NCBI RefSeq assembly: GCF_032911225.1
Contig: NZ_CP136600.1
Span: 3,596,001-3,660,000, forward strand
Source: Thalassotalea fonticola
GTDB lineage: Bacteria; Pseudomonadota; Gammaproteobacteria; Enterobacterales; Alteromonadaceae
Reading direction: 5' to 3'
Length of the DNA: 64,000 nt
Numbering within the stretch: position 1 is the first letter of the stretch; each line of letters starts with the position of its first letter. The position numbers and the translations under genes were made by a program. The notes beneath the pieces are model-generated. The model was not told the origin of the DNA and searched no databases. It worked only from the letters and a program-made list of their open reading frames with translations. Of the stretch, positions 55,753 through 64,000 are shown piece by piece.

Positions 55753-56637
55753 ATGAAAAGCCTAAGAATCGCCGTATTGGTTAGTCCGGATCCATCAGAT
55801 ATTTATTTTGCCAATAAAATAATGGAAGCCATTGATGTGGAAGTGGTTTTTGTCGAAACTAAATTTAGGGAAGAAAACAATCTCCAGCGCTATCTAAAGT
55901 TTTTCAAGGCATTGTTTAACCCTGTTAAAGTCATTACTAAATTGCGCGATTCCCGTTTAAGAAAACAATTAGACCACCGTAGTGGTACGATTGCCGCCGA
56001 AGGATTTGGTGATGCAGGTAAGCAGATATTCCCTAAGAACGGGACGACCGTTATCTATACTGACGGGCCAAAAGATTTAAATTCATCGATTAACGTGGCG
56101 CGATTAAAGGCGTTTAAAGTGGATCTAATTGTCTGTTGCGGTTGCTCTATCCTTAATAATTCTGTCATTAGTATTCCCCGCTTAGGCGTTTTAAACCTTC
56201 ACGGCGGACTGTCGCAACGTTACCGAGGAATATTACCTATCCTCTTTTCCATCAATAATAATGAACCTGAATATATCGGTTTAACTGTACATTACGTTCG
56301 CCAGGGTATAGATGACGGGGAGGTTATTTATCAAGCCCGGCCAGTAATTTGCCTGGATGATAATCCAGAAAGTATTTATATAAAAATTGTAAAGTTGGGC
56401 ATTGAAAATATGCTCCAGGCTATTGCTGATATAGCATACGGAAAAATTAAAAGTTACAAACTTATAGAAAAGGGGAAGCTGTATACGGCAAAAATGGCTA
56501 CGGCAGAAGTTATTGCCAAAGCATGGGAGGGCAGTGAATTGGTGATTGCTAGCTACCTCGCAAATAAAGATGAACAAGATAAAGAAGTGCTGATGATGTT
56601 AAATAAACATTATTCAACGGATAGCATTTCGACATGA
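55753..56637 (+). CDS. Formyltransferase-family protein
   Basis: A 294-residue protein of the methionyl-tRNA-formyltransferase fold. The core is VDLIVCCGCSILNNSVI, then NLHGGLSQRYRGILP with the catalytic His region, and VHYVRQGIDDGEVIYQ with the conserved acidic residue. In surface-polysaccharide clusters this family formylates amino sugars on nucleotide donors. An unusual N-terminal 80 residues precede the core, so it might use a different scaffold. It is 10 bp before the acyltransferase gene. Confidence 0.82.
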   Translation: MKSLRIAVLVSPDPSDIYFANKIMEAIDVEVVFVETKFREENNLQRYLKFFKALFNPVKVITKLRDSRLRKQLDHRSGTIAAEGFGDAGKQIFPKNGTTVIYTDGPKDLNSSINVARLKAFKVDLIVCCGCSILNNSVISIPRLGVLNLHGGLSQRYRGILPILFSINNNEPEYIGLTVHYVRQGIDDGEVIYQARPVICLDDNPESIYIKIVKLGIENMLQAIADIAYGKIKSYKLIEKGKLYTAKMATAEVIAKAWEGSELVIASYLANKDEQDKEVLMMLNKHYSTDSIST

Positions 56638-56647
56638 GATTAGTGCT

Positions 56648-57811
56648 ATGAATTCTAAAATTCAATACCGTCTTATCGATGATCCGGAAATTCTGGCGAA
56701 AATGCGCCCTTCTTGGGACAGGTTGTTACAACAAACCAATAATGACAATATTTATATCACTTGGGAGTGGTTAAGCCACTGGTGGCAGGTTTACCATGAG
56801 GGGCGTTCGCTTTTCATTGTTATTGCTGAGCGGGATAATGAATTAGTTGGTTTGCTCCCTTTACTGCGCCGTAAAATAACCTATTATCGCTGCTTCAAAT
56901 TTAGACGAATTGAGTTTCTCAGTACCGGCGAAACTGAAGAAGAAGAAGTGTGCCCAACAATAATGAATTGTTCAATTCTACCTGGCTTAGAACAGCAAGT
57001 TTGCGAAGGTTTCATCCATTTTCTTGTTGACGAGTTAGGAGATGAATGGGACGAGTTGCGGATGACTCCTCTAGTAATGGATGATCTGAAAACGAAGCAT
57101 TTTTCCCGCTGTTTTGCGACACAACGTAACTATCTGTGTAGAACAGAGGAGCAGGGGATTAATGCTTATACCGATTTAAGTAATGGTTGGGATGAGTTGT
57201 CAAAATCTTTCGGTAGGAAAACCAGAAAAGGTCTTAGAAGGGGGCGAAAATTTATCGCTGAGACTCAGGACTCAGGCTATAGATTTCTAGAAAATACCGA
57301 GGATTTTGATTATTTTTATGACGCGTTTGTTGAACTACACAGTAAACGTTGGAATAACAGCAGTATCTTTGATAACTCAAATTTTGCTAGGTTCCAACGA
57401 CAAGTTTGTAAGGACATATTTGAAAAAGGCTGGTTAATGTTATCGTTGCTCACTATTGATAACAAAATTATATCGGGAAACCTCGATTACTGCCACGGTG
57501 ATACTGTGTATGGTTATCTTACTGCTTATGATCCTGATTTTAAAACAAAACTCAGTTTGGGGTTACTTGGCATGAGTTATTGTCTGGAACACTCATCAAA
57601 TAATACTTATAAGAAATATGATTGGTATCGGGTAACCGATAAAGGCAATTATAAAAAACACTTTTCACCGAATATTCGATATATGGTGACTTTTAATTGT
57701 CAAAAGCAAACTTTGAACTCTATATTGTATACAGGGGCAAGAAAAATTGTTTTGGCGCTTAAACGCCTGCGTAGACAACAGTTAAAAAGATTTTCTCTTG
57801 GCAATGATTGA
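56648..57811 (+). CDS. GNAT/FemAB-like acyltransferase (CelD/BcsL type)
   Basis: A 387-residue protein. The N-terminal WDRLLQQTNNDNIYITWEWLSHWW is typical of the Acetyltransf_6 family, and the second GNAT half has FVELHSKRWNN and the SLGLLGMSYCLEHS segment. It probably transfers an acyl or aminoacyl group to a polysaccharide building block. It is the second gene of a short pair with the formyltransferase. Confidence 0.85.
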   Translation: MNSKIQYRLIDDPEILAKMRPSWDRLLQQTNNDNIYITWEWLSHWWQVYHEGRSLFIVIAERDNELVGLLPLLRRKITYYRCFKFRRIEFLSTGETEEEEVCPTIMNCSILPGLEQQVCEGFIHFLVDELGDEWDELRMTPLVMDDLKTKHFSRCFATQRNYLCRTEEQGINAYTDLSNGWDELSKSFGRKTRKGLRRGRKFIAETQDSGYRFLENTEDFDYFYDAFVELHSKRWNNSSIFDNSNFARFQRQVCKDIFEKGWLMLSLLTIDNKIISGNLDYCHGDTVYGYLTAYDPDFKTKLSLGLLGMSYCLEHSSNNTYKKYDWYRVTDKGNYKKHFSPNIRYMVTFNCQKQTLNSILYTGARKIVLALKRLRRQQLKRFSLGND

Positions 57812-58038
57812 GTGCCGAATATTGAAGGGTGGATGTCAGAGAAATGATAATTCTATGACTTAACTGGAAGCTCAGTCATTTTTTGTATTGTTTCACGATA
57901 AAGAAAAAGTAGGAGGTATAACAATTCGCTAACGATTGTCTACCGTCCTAATTGAGAAATATAGGCTAAAAGCCTGTGATTGATAATTTATCAAGAAGTT
58001 TAATTATCTCTGTAATTGCTACAAACGCGAGGTAAATA

Positions 58039-58941
58039 ATGAAAATTCATGATCTAAATTTAGAACAAATTGAGCGGGTTGAGATCAAATCGGAAGATAA
58101 TGTGCGAGAACTTTTAGCGACGGCTCGCCGTCCAATAATTTTAACTGGTTTGGAGAATGACCTCAGCTTTCTCAGTGACTTCAACCTTGACTCTCTATCT
58201 CAATTAAACGAAAACGTCAGAACCCAGCGTCCGAATTCTGATGGTGTTAACTATTTCTTCCAGTATACCAATATGCCGATGTCGGAATTTATCGAACGAA
58301 TTCGTAATGGTGAAAACCTTTATGCCGGAGCTAGAAAAGTATTGGATTCGGGAGGGGTACCAACAAATTTTGCCGGACTGTTAGATATGGCCGACAAGCT
58401 AAAAATACCATCATGGATAGAGCGTTCACGCATCTATAATGCCTGTCTTTGGGTGGGGGCCGGCGGCAATCGAACCCTGCTGCACTACGATGCATGGGAT
58501 ACTGTACAAATGATTGGCGAAGGCGAAAAAGAGTATTTTGTTTTTCCACCTGAAGAATCTGAGCGATTACATCAACACGGTATTTTTGATTTTAAGGCAT
58601 TAATTGCCGGGCAAGTACTGCACAGTAAAATACGTCCGCTAGATGTTCAGGAGCGCTACCAGGAGACGTTTTCTAAACTTAAGGGGTTTCGCGGTAAGTA
58701 CTCTGCGGGGGAAGTCATGTTTGTGCCAGCGGGTTTCTGGCATTATGTTGAATCATCGGGCTTAAACATTGCGGTGAACTTTTTTATTCATTTTGTTGAT
58801 CGTAGTTTGCAATTTAAAGAGCCATTGAGAACATATTGGATCAAGGCCAATATAACGAGCCGACCTATCGACTGGTATTGGGCGCTGCGAGGGCGTGCTG
58901 GCACATTATATCGTCGACTGTTCAAACCGCAAAGAGTGTAG
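58039..58941 (+). CDS. JmjC/cupin_8-type Fe(II) oxygenase-like protein
   Basis: A 300-residue cupin-like protein. The metal triad is His149-x-Asp151 in LLHYDAWDTVQ and His235 in PAGFWHYVES, the pattern of JmjC 2-oxoglutarate oxygenases. A C-terminal basic tail follows. It may hydroxylate a polysaccharide component or a protein. It is flanked by acyltransferase and flippase genes with 227- and 184-bp gaps. Confidence 0.86.
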   Translation: MKIHDLNLEQIERVEIKSEDNVRELLATARRPIILTGLENDLSFLSDFNLDSLSQLNENVRTQRPNSDGVNYFFQYTNMPMSEFIERIRNGENLYAGARKVLDSGGVPTNFAGLLDMADKLKIPSWIERSRIYNACLWVGAGGNRTLLHYDAWDTVQMIGEGEKEYFVFPPEESERLHQHGIFDFKALIAGQVLHSKIRPLDVQERYQETFSKLKGFRGKYSAGEVMFVPAGFWHYVESSGLNIAVNFFIHFVDRSLQFKEPLRTYWIKANITSRPIDWYWALRGRAGTLYRRLFKPQRV

Positions 58942-59125
58942 GTAGTTGCTGGCAGAGAACATTCTCTATCGGCAATTTGGTCAATGCCTAACCTAAAGCG
59001 GGCACTGTGGTTTTCGACTGCGTAGCTGCTCATTCGTAATAATGTTATTAATTCGTCTACAATTAATAGTACCTAAAGCTATAACATCCCCTTTTTGGTG
59101 TTAAGTACTTATCGAAAGAATAACA

Positions 59126-60682
59126 ATGAAGAATTTATCTACCGAACGAAGACTTATTACCAGCTCAGTATTTCGATTTGTCGAGAAAGCCGTAATCGTA
59201 ATATCATCATTATTGCTTACCCCTTTTCTAATAAATACCTTAGGGCAATCTCAATATGGTTTATGGATTTTAATTTTATCCATATTGGGTTGGTTTAGAG
59301 TTATTCAATTAGGTTTTCCAAGTGCAGTACAGCGCTATATCACCCTTTACTTGGAGCAACAGAAATTTAACGCTGTCAATCAAGTCTTTTCCACCAGTCT
59401 TGTCTTATTTTCAATTCTAGGTTTAATTGCGGCTAGTTTATTAATATTGTTATCTCAAACCCCCGAAGTTTTAGGAGCCCAAAGCAGCCATCAAGTAACT
59501 CTTTCCTTGGCATTCTTAATATTTAGCTTGAAGGTGTTCTGGGATCTTTGCATGACCTCAATTAATGCTTTTTTCTCCGGCTTAATACGTTTTGATGTGG
59601 ACGCGAATTTATCATCACTAAATGTCATCATAAAGTCGGTGCTCATTTATCTACTTATTACAGATTTAAATATTTCGGGCGCTATCATTGCTGTGATGGT
59701 CGCTGACATAACCTCCAACTTGGCAAAAATATATTATGTTAAAAGACTTTATCCCAGGTTAGAATTTAAATTTAGCTTAGTGAGTCTTGCCGAATTGAAA
59801 AAGCTTTTTTCTTTTGCTAAGCATATTATCGCAGTAGGGTTTACGAAAGCCATTAACACCCGCATCGATCCCTTTATCATCAGTAAAATATTCGATTTAA
59901 ACGCAGTAGCGTTCTACAGTGTCGCCGATCGGCTGGCAAGCCATGTTGAGCAATTCAGTTTAACAGTATCAGGAGTCTTTCAACCGGTATTTACAAAAAT
60001 GGTCGCTAGTAAGGAAAACATGGAAGGTTTATTTTTACAAGTGTCTTTTTTAAATCTATTTATTGCGAGTGCTTTATATTGCCCCTTGCTTATTTTTGGT
60101 GAAAGTTTTTTAACGCTATGGATCGGGAGTGAATTTAGCCAGGCGATTGTCTTAATAAACATCTTAGTATTTGCTTTAATATGCTCGGCGTTTTCGATAT
60201 CCATAACCCATGTGTTGATTGCCCAGGCTAACCATAAACTTGTTGCCCCTCTTTATTTTGTCGCAGCTTTAATCAATCTGGGCCTTTCTATTTTATTAGC
60301 TCAGTACTTTGGTTTAAAGGGAGTAGCGATAGGTACTGCTATAGGTTCATTTTTAGCTAACGTTGTATTTTGTCTGTTAATGTTAAAACGCTACAACCAT
60401 TTTGATTTAAGGGCGTTGATTCAACGATTTTTATTTTGCATATTAATGCTTTTTGTTATTGGTTTATCCGGGCAGTATATGGTTAAAACTTATCTACAAC
60501 TTACTTGGATAAGTTTGTCTTTATCTGTATTAGTGTGCCTGCCATTAACTACCTGGATTTTCTGGTTGATTATTTTGCCGTCAGCAATGAAAAAGCAAAT
60601 CATTAAATACCTAAAACAAAATATAAAAACAAGCGTAGGGTTAAAGTTCTCCTTGTTCTTTAAAAGCAAAGATCTAAGATGA
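59126..60682 (+). CDS. Wzx-type polysaccharide flippase (MOP superfamily)
   Basis: A 518-residue protein with about 12-14 hydrophobic helices. It starts RRLITSSVFRFVEKAVIVISSLLLTPFLINTLGQSQYGLW, a typical flippase opening, and has TKAINTRIDPFIISKIF in the middle. It moves lipid-linked repeat units to the periplasmic face, where the Wzy-type protein would act. It is convergent with the GT4 gene that follows. Confidence 0.88.
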   Translation: MKNLSTERRLITSSVFRFVEKAVIVISSLLLTPFLINTLGQSQYGLWILILSILGWFRVIQLGFPSAVQRYITLYLEQQKFNAVNQVFSTSLVLFSILGLIAASLLILLSQTPEVLGAQSSHQVTLSLAFLIFSLKVFWDLCMTSINAFFSGLIRFDVDANLSSLNVIIKSVLIYLLITDLNISGAIIAVMVADITSNLAKIYYVKRLYPRLEFKFSLVSLAELKKLFSFAKHIIAVGFTKAINTRIDPFIISKIFDLNAVAFYSVADRLASHVEQFSLTVSGVFQPVFTKMVASKENMEGLFLQVSFLNLFIASALYCPLLIFGESFLTLWIGSEFSQAIVLINILVFALICSAFSISITHVLIAQANHKLVAPLYFVAALINLGLSILLAQYFGLKGVAIGTAIGSFLANVVFCLLMLKRYNHFDLRALIQRFLFCILMLFVIGLSGQYMVKTYLQLTWISLSLSVLVCLPLTTWIFWLIILPSAMKKQIIKYLKQNIKTSVGLKFSLFFKSKDLR

Positions 60683-60778
60683 TCCGAAAATAGTGCATTT
60701 ATATTTGTTACAATGAGATAACGAGTTATGCCTATTTGATTAAAAGTGAGCAGATACTTAATCAACTCAGTATTAGAT

Positions 60779-61924
60779 TCAGCCCTTGGTTAAAGATCTT
60801 TTGTTAGTGAGTAGTTGCTCTGCCAGAGCAAGGGCATTTAAATCCCAGTCAAATTTTGCCGCATGTATACTGATTTCATTGCTTGACCACGTTTTGTTTA
60901 ATGCTGTTTCAATACCTAAGGTTAATGCTTCTACATTTTTTGGGGCAACTAAAACGCCCACCTTACTATTGACTACTTCGGGTATTCCCCCAACGGTTGT
61001 AGAAACAACCGGTGTGCCGCAAGCAATTGATTCTAATATGATATTTGGTACCCCTTCAGCGTAACTCGGTAATATGACCAGTTTGGCAGGGCGAATAAGG
61101 TTGGCAATGTTTTTATGTGCGACAGAGCCTAAGAAATCAACCGCAGTGTTCAAGCCGGCTTGCGCAATTTCCTTTTGCATCACCGGTAGCATTGGCCCGG
61201 TTCCTGCAACTTTCAATGTTAGGTTTGGATGTTTGGCACGCAAAGTCACGAACGCTGATATTAATTCGGTAACCCCTTTGTTGGCTTTTAGGTTACCCAC
61301 ATAAAGCAAATAATTTTGACGGTTTATTTGTTGATCGGCATAGAATATTTCTTTATCAACGCCATTGTAAATCAAATGAACCTTGTCTTTTTTGACCCCC
61401 AGAGACACTAACCTTTTTTTCAATGCCTCGCTCACAGCAATAACACCTTGCGCTTGATTACATGCCCAGACGACTTGTTTCGCACGCAGTGGATACTGGC
61501 AAGAGTCATTGATATCGCTGCCATGAACTTTAATGAAAAAACCTTTGCGGAGTAATTTGGCTAAACATGAGGTAACCACGCCTTCCGGATATGCCCAACT
61601 TGCTAACAAGACTTCGTGCTTGCTTCGTTTAATCCAACGCCATGAATTAATTAATAAAGACAGCAACATAAACACACTATATAAACCAGGAAACATTTTC
61701 GGTGTATAAAAATACCATGGATACCGAATATCAATGCCACATTCAGACACTTTAGGCCGTCTTTGTGTTTTATTTGCGCGCAACCACTCTGGCCATGCCA
61801 CTGGCACTAAAATTGACAATTTACAATGCTTCGATAAATGGTCGAATTGTTGCTTATTAAATGTTGCCTTGTTTGGCTGCCAATCAGATGGGTAAAGGTT
61901 TGAAATAACTAATACTTTTTTCAT
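60779..61924 (-). CDS. Glycosyltransferase family 4
   Basis: A 381-residue GT-B enzyme with ISNLYPSDWQPNKATF at the N-terminus, HGSDIND at about 130, LYVGNLKANKGV (donor domain start) and the E-x7-E motif in SYAEGVPNIILESIACGTPVVSTTVGG. Its ATG overlaps the stop of the upstream adenylating enzyme as ATGA, so the two are translationally coupled. Confidence 0.93.
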   Translation of the reverse strand: MKKVLVISNLYPSDWQPNKATFNKQQFDHLSKHCKLSILVPVAWPEWLRANKTQRRPKVSECGIDIRYPWYFYTPKMFPGLYSVFMLLSLLINSWRWIKRSKHEVLLASWAYPEGVVTSCLAKLLRKGFFIKVHGSDINDSCQYPLRAKQVVWACNQAQGVIAVSEALKKRLVSLGVKKDKVHLIYNGVDKEIFYADQQINRQNYLLYVGNLKANKGVTELISAFVTLRAKHPNLTLKVAGTGPMLPVMQKEIAQAGLNTAVDFLGSVAHKNIANLIRPAKLVILPSYAEGVPNIILESIACGTPVVSTTVGGIPEVVNSKVGVLVAPKNVEALTLGIETALNKTWSSNEISIHAAKFDWDLNALALAEQLLTNKRSLTKG

Positions 61925-63273
61925 TGTTCTAATTCTGAAATGGTAACCCTGTGCTTTCCGCTTTTCGATAAGGCGATACTCTCGACCAAATGAAAATTAA
62001 CCTTAAAACTGTCACTCAACAGAAGCTTAACCTGCTGCTCTATTTGTGTTAGCTCATCACCAATGAAATGCTTATTGACCTGATAGTAAAGATCGATTGA
62101 AGCAAGCATTTTTTGTTTAACCTGAAAGCGTTCAATTCCTTTGAAGTCTTTAATTAAGTGTGGAAAAAATTCACCAGGTAATACGCCACCTTCGACATTA
62201 CGAATGATATCCAGTTTTCGCCCTGATATATTTTCCATTATTGGCAAAGGGTTGCCACAACTACAAACACGGTTCGACAAACAAGCTTGATCGCCATTCA
62301 TATAGCGTATTAATGGCATACCGTAATTATGTAGATCCGTAATTAAAATATCACCAGGTTCATCGTAAATTTGTTGTAATTGTTCATCTACGGTTTCAAC
62401 GACTAATTGATCAATATTAATGTGCAATCCTTGCTGCTTTGCACATTCAGCGGCGATTAACATAAATTCACGACAGCCATATGTATTTATGACTTTGCAC
62501 TTAAATGCCAACTCAATTTCTTGTCTTTGGTATTCAAGTAACGCCTCGGCGCCGGTGAGTATAATTTGTGGGGGAAAGACGGTTATTTTTTGACTATTAA
62601 TAAATTTTGCTAAAGCATACAAGGGAGCAACGTAACTCACTATCGCTTGTGGTTGATATGCGTTAATCTCTTCAATATAATCACAAAAAGTATGTTGGTT
62701 TAATAAAAATGAATTGGCAATTTTGCGATTGTGAAAACGATGGTACGACCAATCTTTAACGCGCTTGAGCCAATTCAGCTTTCCAAGTTCGACTCCCCAA
62801 AGGTACCAAGTCTTTCGACCAAGACCAGCCTGTAACCAACCATAGCCTCGCCACATAATAGCTTGCCGAGTCTCATCACTATATTTATCTAATTCAAAAT
62901 GAAATGGTCGACCGGTTGAGCCTCCGGTAGATTTTTTTATGTTAGTTTCCCGTTTTGTGCTAGGAATAAGCTCATCATAATGCTCGCTTACCAACTGTTT
63001 GGTGAGCACTGGTAACTGTTGCAAATCATCAATAGAATTTACATCCTGAGGATTAAACCCTAATTGCTGCCATTGTTTTTGATAATAAGGAACTTGCTGC
63101 TGACAAAAGCTTAACAATTTTTTTAACTGGGCTAATTGAAAGAATTTGAGATGTTGTAGATCACCATTAAGGCGCTGCTGTGCGGCTTTTAGCAGTGTAG
63201 TAGTATTTCTACCATGCAACTTTTCATAGACTGGAAATAAGCAAGATTTAAATAATTTCTCATATACATTCAT
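61921..63273 (-). CDS. CapK/PaaK-like adenylate-forming enzyme
   Basis: A 450-residue phenylacetate-CoA-ligase-type protein. ATG 63273 is chosen as the first Met before conserved sequence; a start at 63327 is possible and neither has a clear ribosome site. It has the phosphate loop KKSTGGSTGRPFHFE, the ILTGAEALLEYQRQ segment, NTYGCREFMLIAAEC and DLHNYGMPLIRYMNGD. CapK-like members in capsule clusters probably activate an acid for transfer to the polymer. It is coupled by a 4-bp overlap to the GT4 gene. Confidence 0.86.
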   Translation of the reverse strand: MNVYEKLFKSCLFPVYEKLHGRNTTTLLKAAQQRLNGDLQHLKFFQLAQLKKLLSFCQQQVPYYQKQWQQLGFNPQDVNSIDDLQQLPVLTKQLVSEHYDELIPSTKRETNIKKSTGGSTGRPFHFELDKYSDETRQAIMWRGYGWLQAGLGRKTWYLWGVELGKLNWLKRVKDWSYHRFHNRKIANSFLLNQHTFCDYIEEINAYQPQAIVSYVAPLYALAKFINSQKITVFPPQIILTGAEALLEYQRQEIELAFKCKVINTYGCREFMLIAAECAKQQGLHINIDQLVVETVDEQLQQIYDEPGDILITDLHNYGMPLIRYMNGDQACLSNRVCSCGNPLPIMENISGRKLDIIRNVEGGVLPGEFFPHLIKDFKGIERFQVKQKMLASIDLYYQVNKHFIGDELTQIEQQVKLLLSDSFKVNFHLVESIALSKSGKHRVTISELEQ

Positions 63274-63503
63274 AAAAAATTTCAATTTTTTGATTTCGTA
63301 AAAACTATTAATCACTATAGTCAACATTTATGAGTTGTCATAAATTAATCCAAGTTTTACTAATTATTTATCTTGTTAACTACAATTTTTTAGATAGTGA
63401 TATATAGTTAAATTTAATATTATTTATTATCGCGCAGCTATATTGTGGAATGTATTTTTGCTTTATGCACATAGCAAGGAAATAGGGAGAGGACCTTTAA
63501 AAA

Positions 63504-64000
63504 ATGACATTTTTAATTAGCTTGTTAGTTATTTTTATCTTCATTTTTATTTTTATCATAAAGGCTAAAAATATAGATTTATGGTTAGGCCATTATTTAC
63601 TGCGCAAGTTAACCACTAAGAAATACTCTGGAACTAAGCACATCATGTTTTGTGTTGTCGATCATTTTGAACCACAGTGGGGTGACAATATATCTATAGG
63701 ACAAGAACGAGCAAGGGTTGATCGTTGGTTAAATGATTACCCGAAAGTGGCAAAGAAATTCAAAGATGCAGACGGTTGCCATCCAAAGCATTGCTTTTAT
63801 TATCCCGAGGAAGAGTATCGACAAGAACACCTGGATAAAATTGCCAACATCTGTGCGCAAGATCTGGGAGAAATAGAAATTCATTTACATCATGATAATG
63901 ACAACAGTGAAAATTTAACAAAAACCCTGAGCAACTTTACCCAGATATTACATGAAAACCATGGCGCATTTACCCGGCACCCAGTAACCGGACTTTTACA
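63504..64000 (+). CDS. Polysaccharide deacetylase-like protein (partial)
   Basis: The gene runs off the right edge; 165 residues are visible. It starts at ATG 63504 with GAGAGGA upstream. One N-terminal membrane helix (about 3-20) is followed by MFCVVDHFEPQWGD and LGEIEIHLHHDND, which recall the Asp and His-x-x-His region of NodB-type deacetylases seen in exopolysaccharide clusters. The assignment rests on these segments only. Confidence 0.6.
   Translation, partial: MTFLISLLVIFIFIFIFIIKAKNIDLWLGHYLLRKLTTKKYSGTKHIMFCVVDHFEPQWGDNISIGQERARVDRWLNDYPKVAKKFKDADGCHPKHCFYYPEEEYRQEHLDKIANICAQDLGEIEIHLHHDNDNSENLTKTLSNFTQILHENHGAFTRHPVTGLL

Overview
The window looks like chromosomal DNA of a marine gammaproteobacterium of the Alteromonadales type, perhaps close to Colwelliaceae such as Thalassotalea or Colwellia. 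This is inferred from AT-rich coding sequence, Gram-negative outer-membrane machinery (a TonB-dependent receptor and a beta-barrel protein), many exported sulfatases, a proteobacterial AgaR/AgaS/AgaZ-type GalNAc pathway, and ATACCA-ended intergenic repeats. No 16S gene or other definitive marker is present.

Region 1 (1-45293) is mainly a large locus for using sulfated, N-acetylgalactosamine-containing glycans. It holds two GH2 beta-galactosidase-type enzymes, two GH20 hexosaminidases, six S1-type sulfatases and a secreted HExxH (M60/M1-like gluzincin) peptidase. It also holds a PhoD-like metallophosphoesterase lipoprotein, a periplasm-type GMC dehydrogenase with its small subunit, an adhesin-like Kelch lipoprotein, a FucP/NagP-type sugar permease and a TonB-dependent receptor. 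The cytoplasmic pathway is agaZ-agaS-agaK-agaA plus pgi. Two DeoR/AgaR-family repressors are encoded. I find a shared 15-bp candidate operator, GAAAGCWWDTGAAAG, in front of at least six and perhaps eight transcription units. At two of them it overlaps the -35 box of a good sigma70-like promoter. The genes therefore look like one regulon: receptor import, periplasmic desulfation and trimming, permease uptake, then phosphorylation, deacetylation and deamination/isomerisation to tagatose-6-phosphate. No endo-lyase, sulfatase-maturation enzyme, tagatose-6-phosphate kinase or catalytic aldolase subunit is in the window.

An insert-like segment (about 9.4-13.1 kb) interrupts region 1. It carries five small orphan genes for membrane or secreted proteins. 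Two tandem copies of a hairpin-bearing intergenic repeat flank it on the left, and two copies in the opposite orientation flank it on the right.

A tRNA-Arg(CCG) gene with encoded CCA (45411-45487, minus) marks the boundary. Region 2 (45.7-64 kb) is an exopolysaccharide or O-antigen-like biosynthesis and decoration cluster. It contains four glycosyltransferases, a Wzy/ligase-type membrane protein, a Wzx-type flippase, an OafA-type O-acyltransferase with an SGNH domain, a formyltransferase, a GNAT/FemAB-like acyltransferase, a JmjC/cupin_8 protein, a CapK/PaaK-like adenylating enzyme and a partial polysaccharide-deacetylase-like gene. Two proteins of unknown function also lie here: a secreted 514-residue protein and a six-helix membrane protein. 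Genes point both ways in short groups, so this is not one operon.
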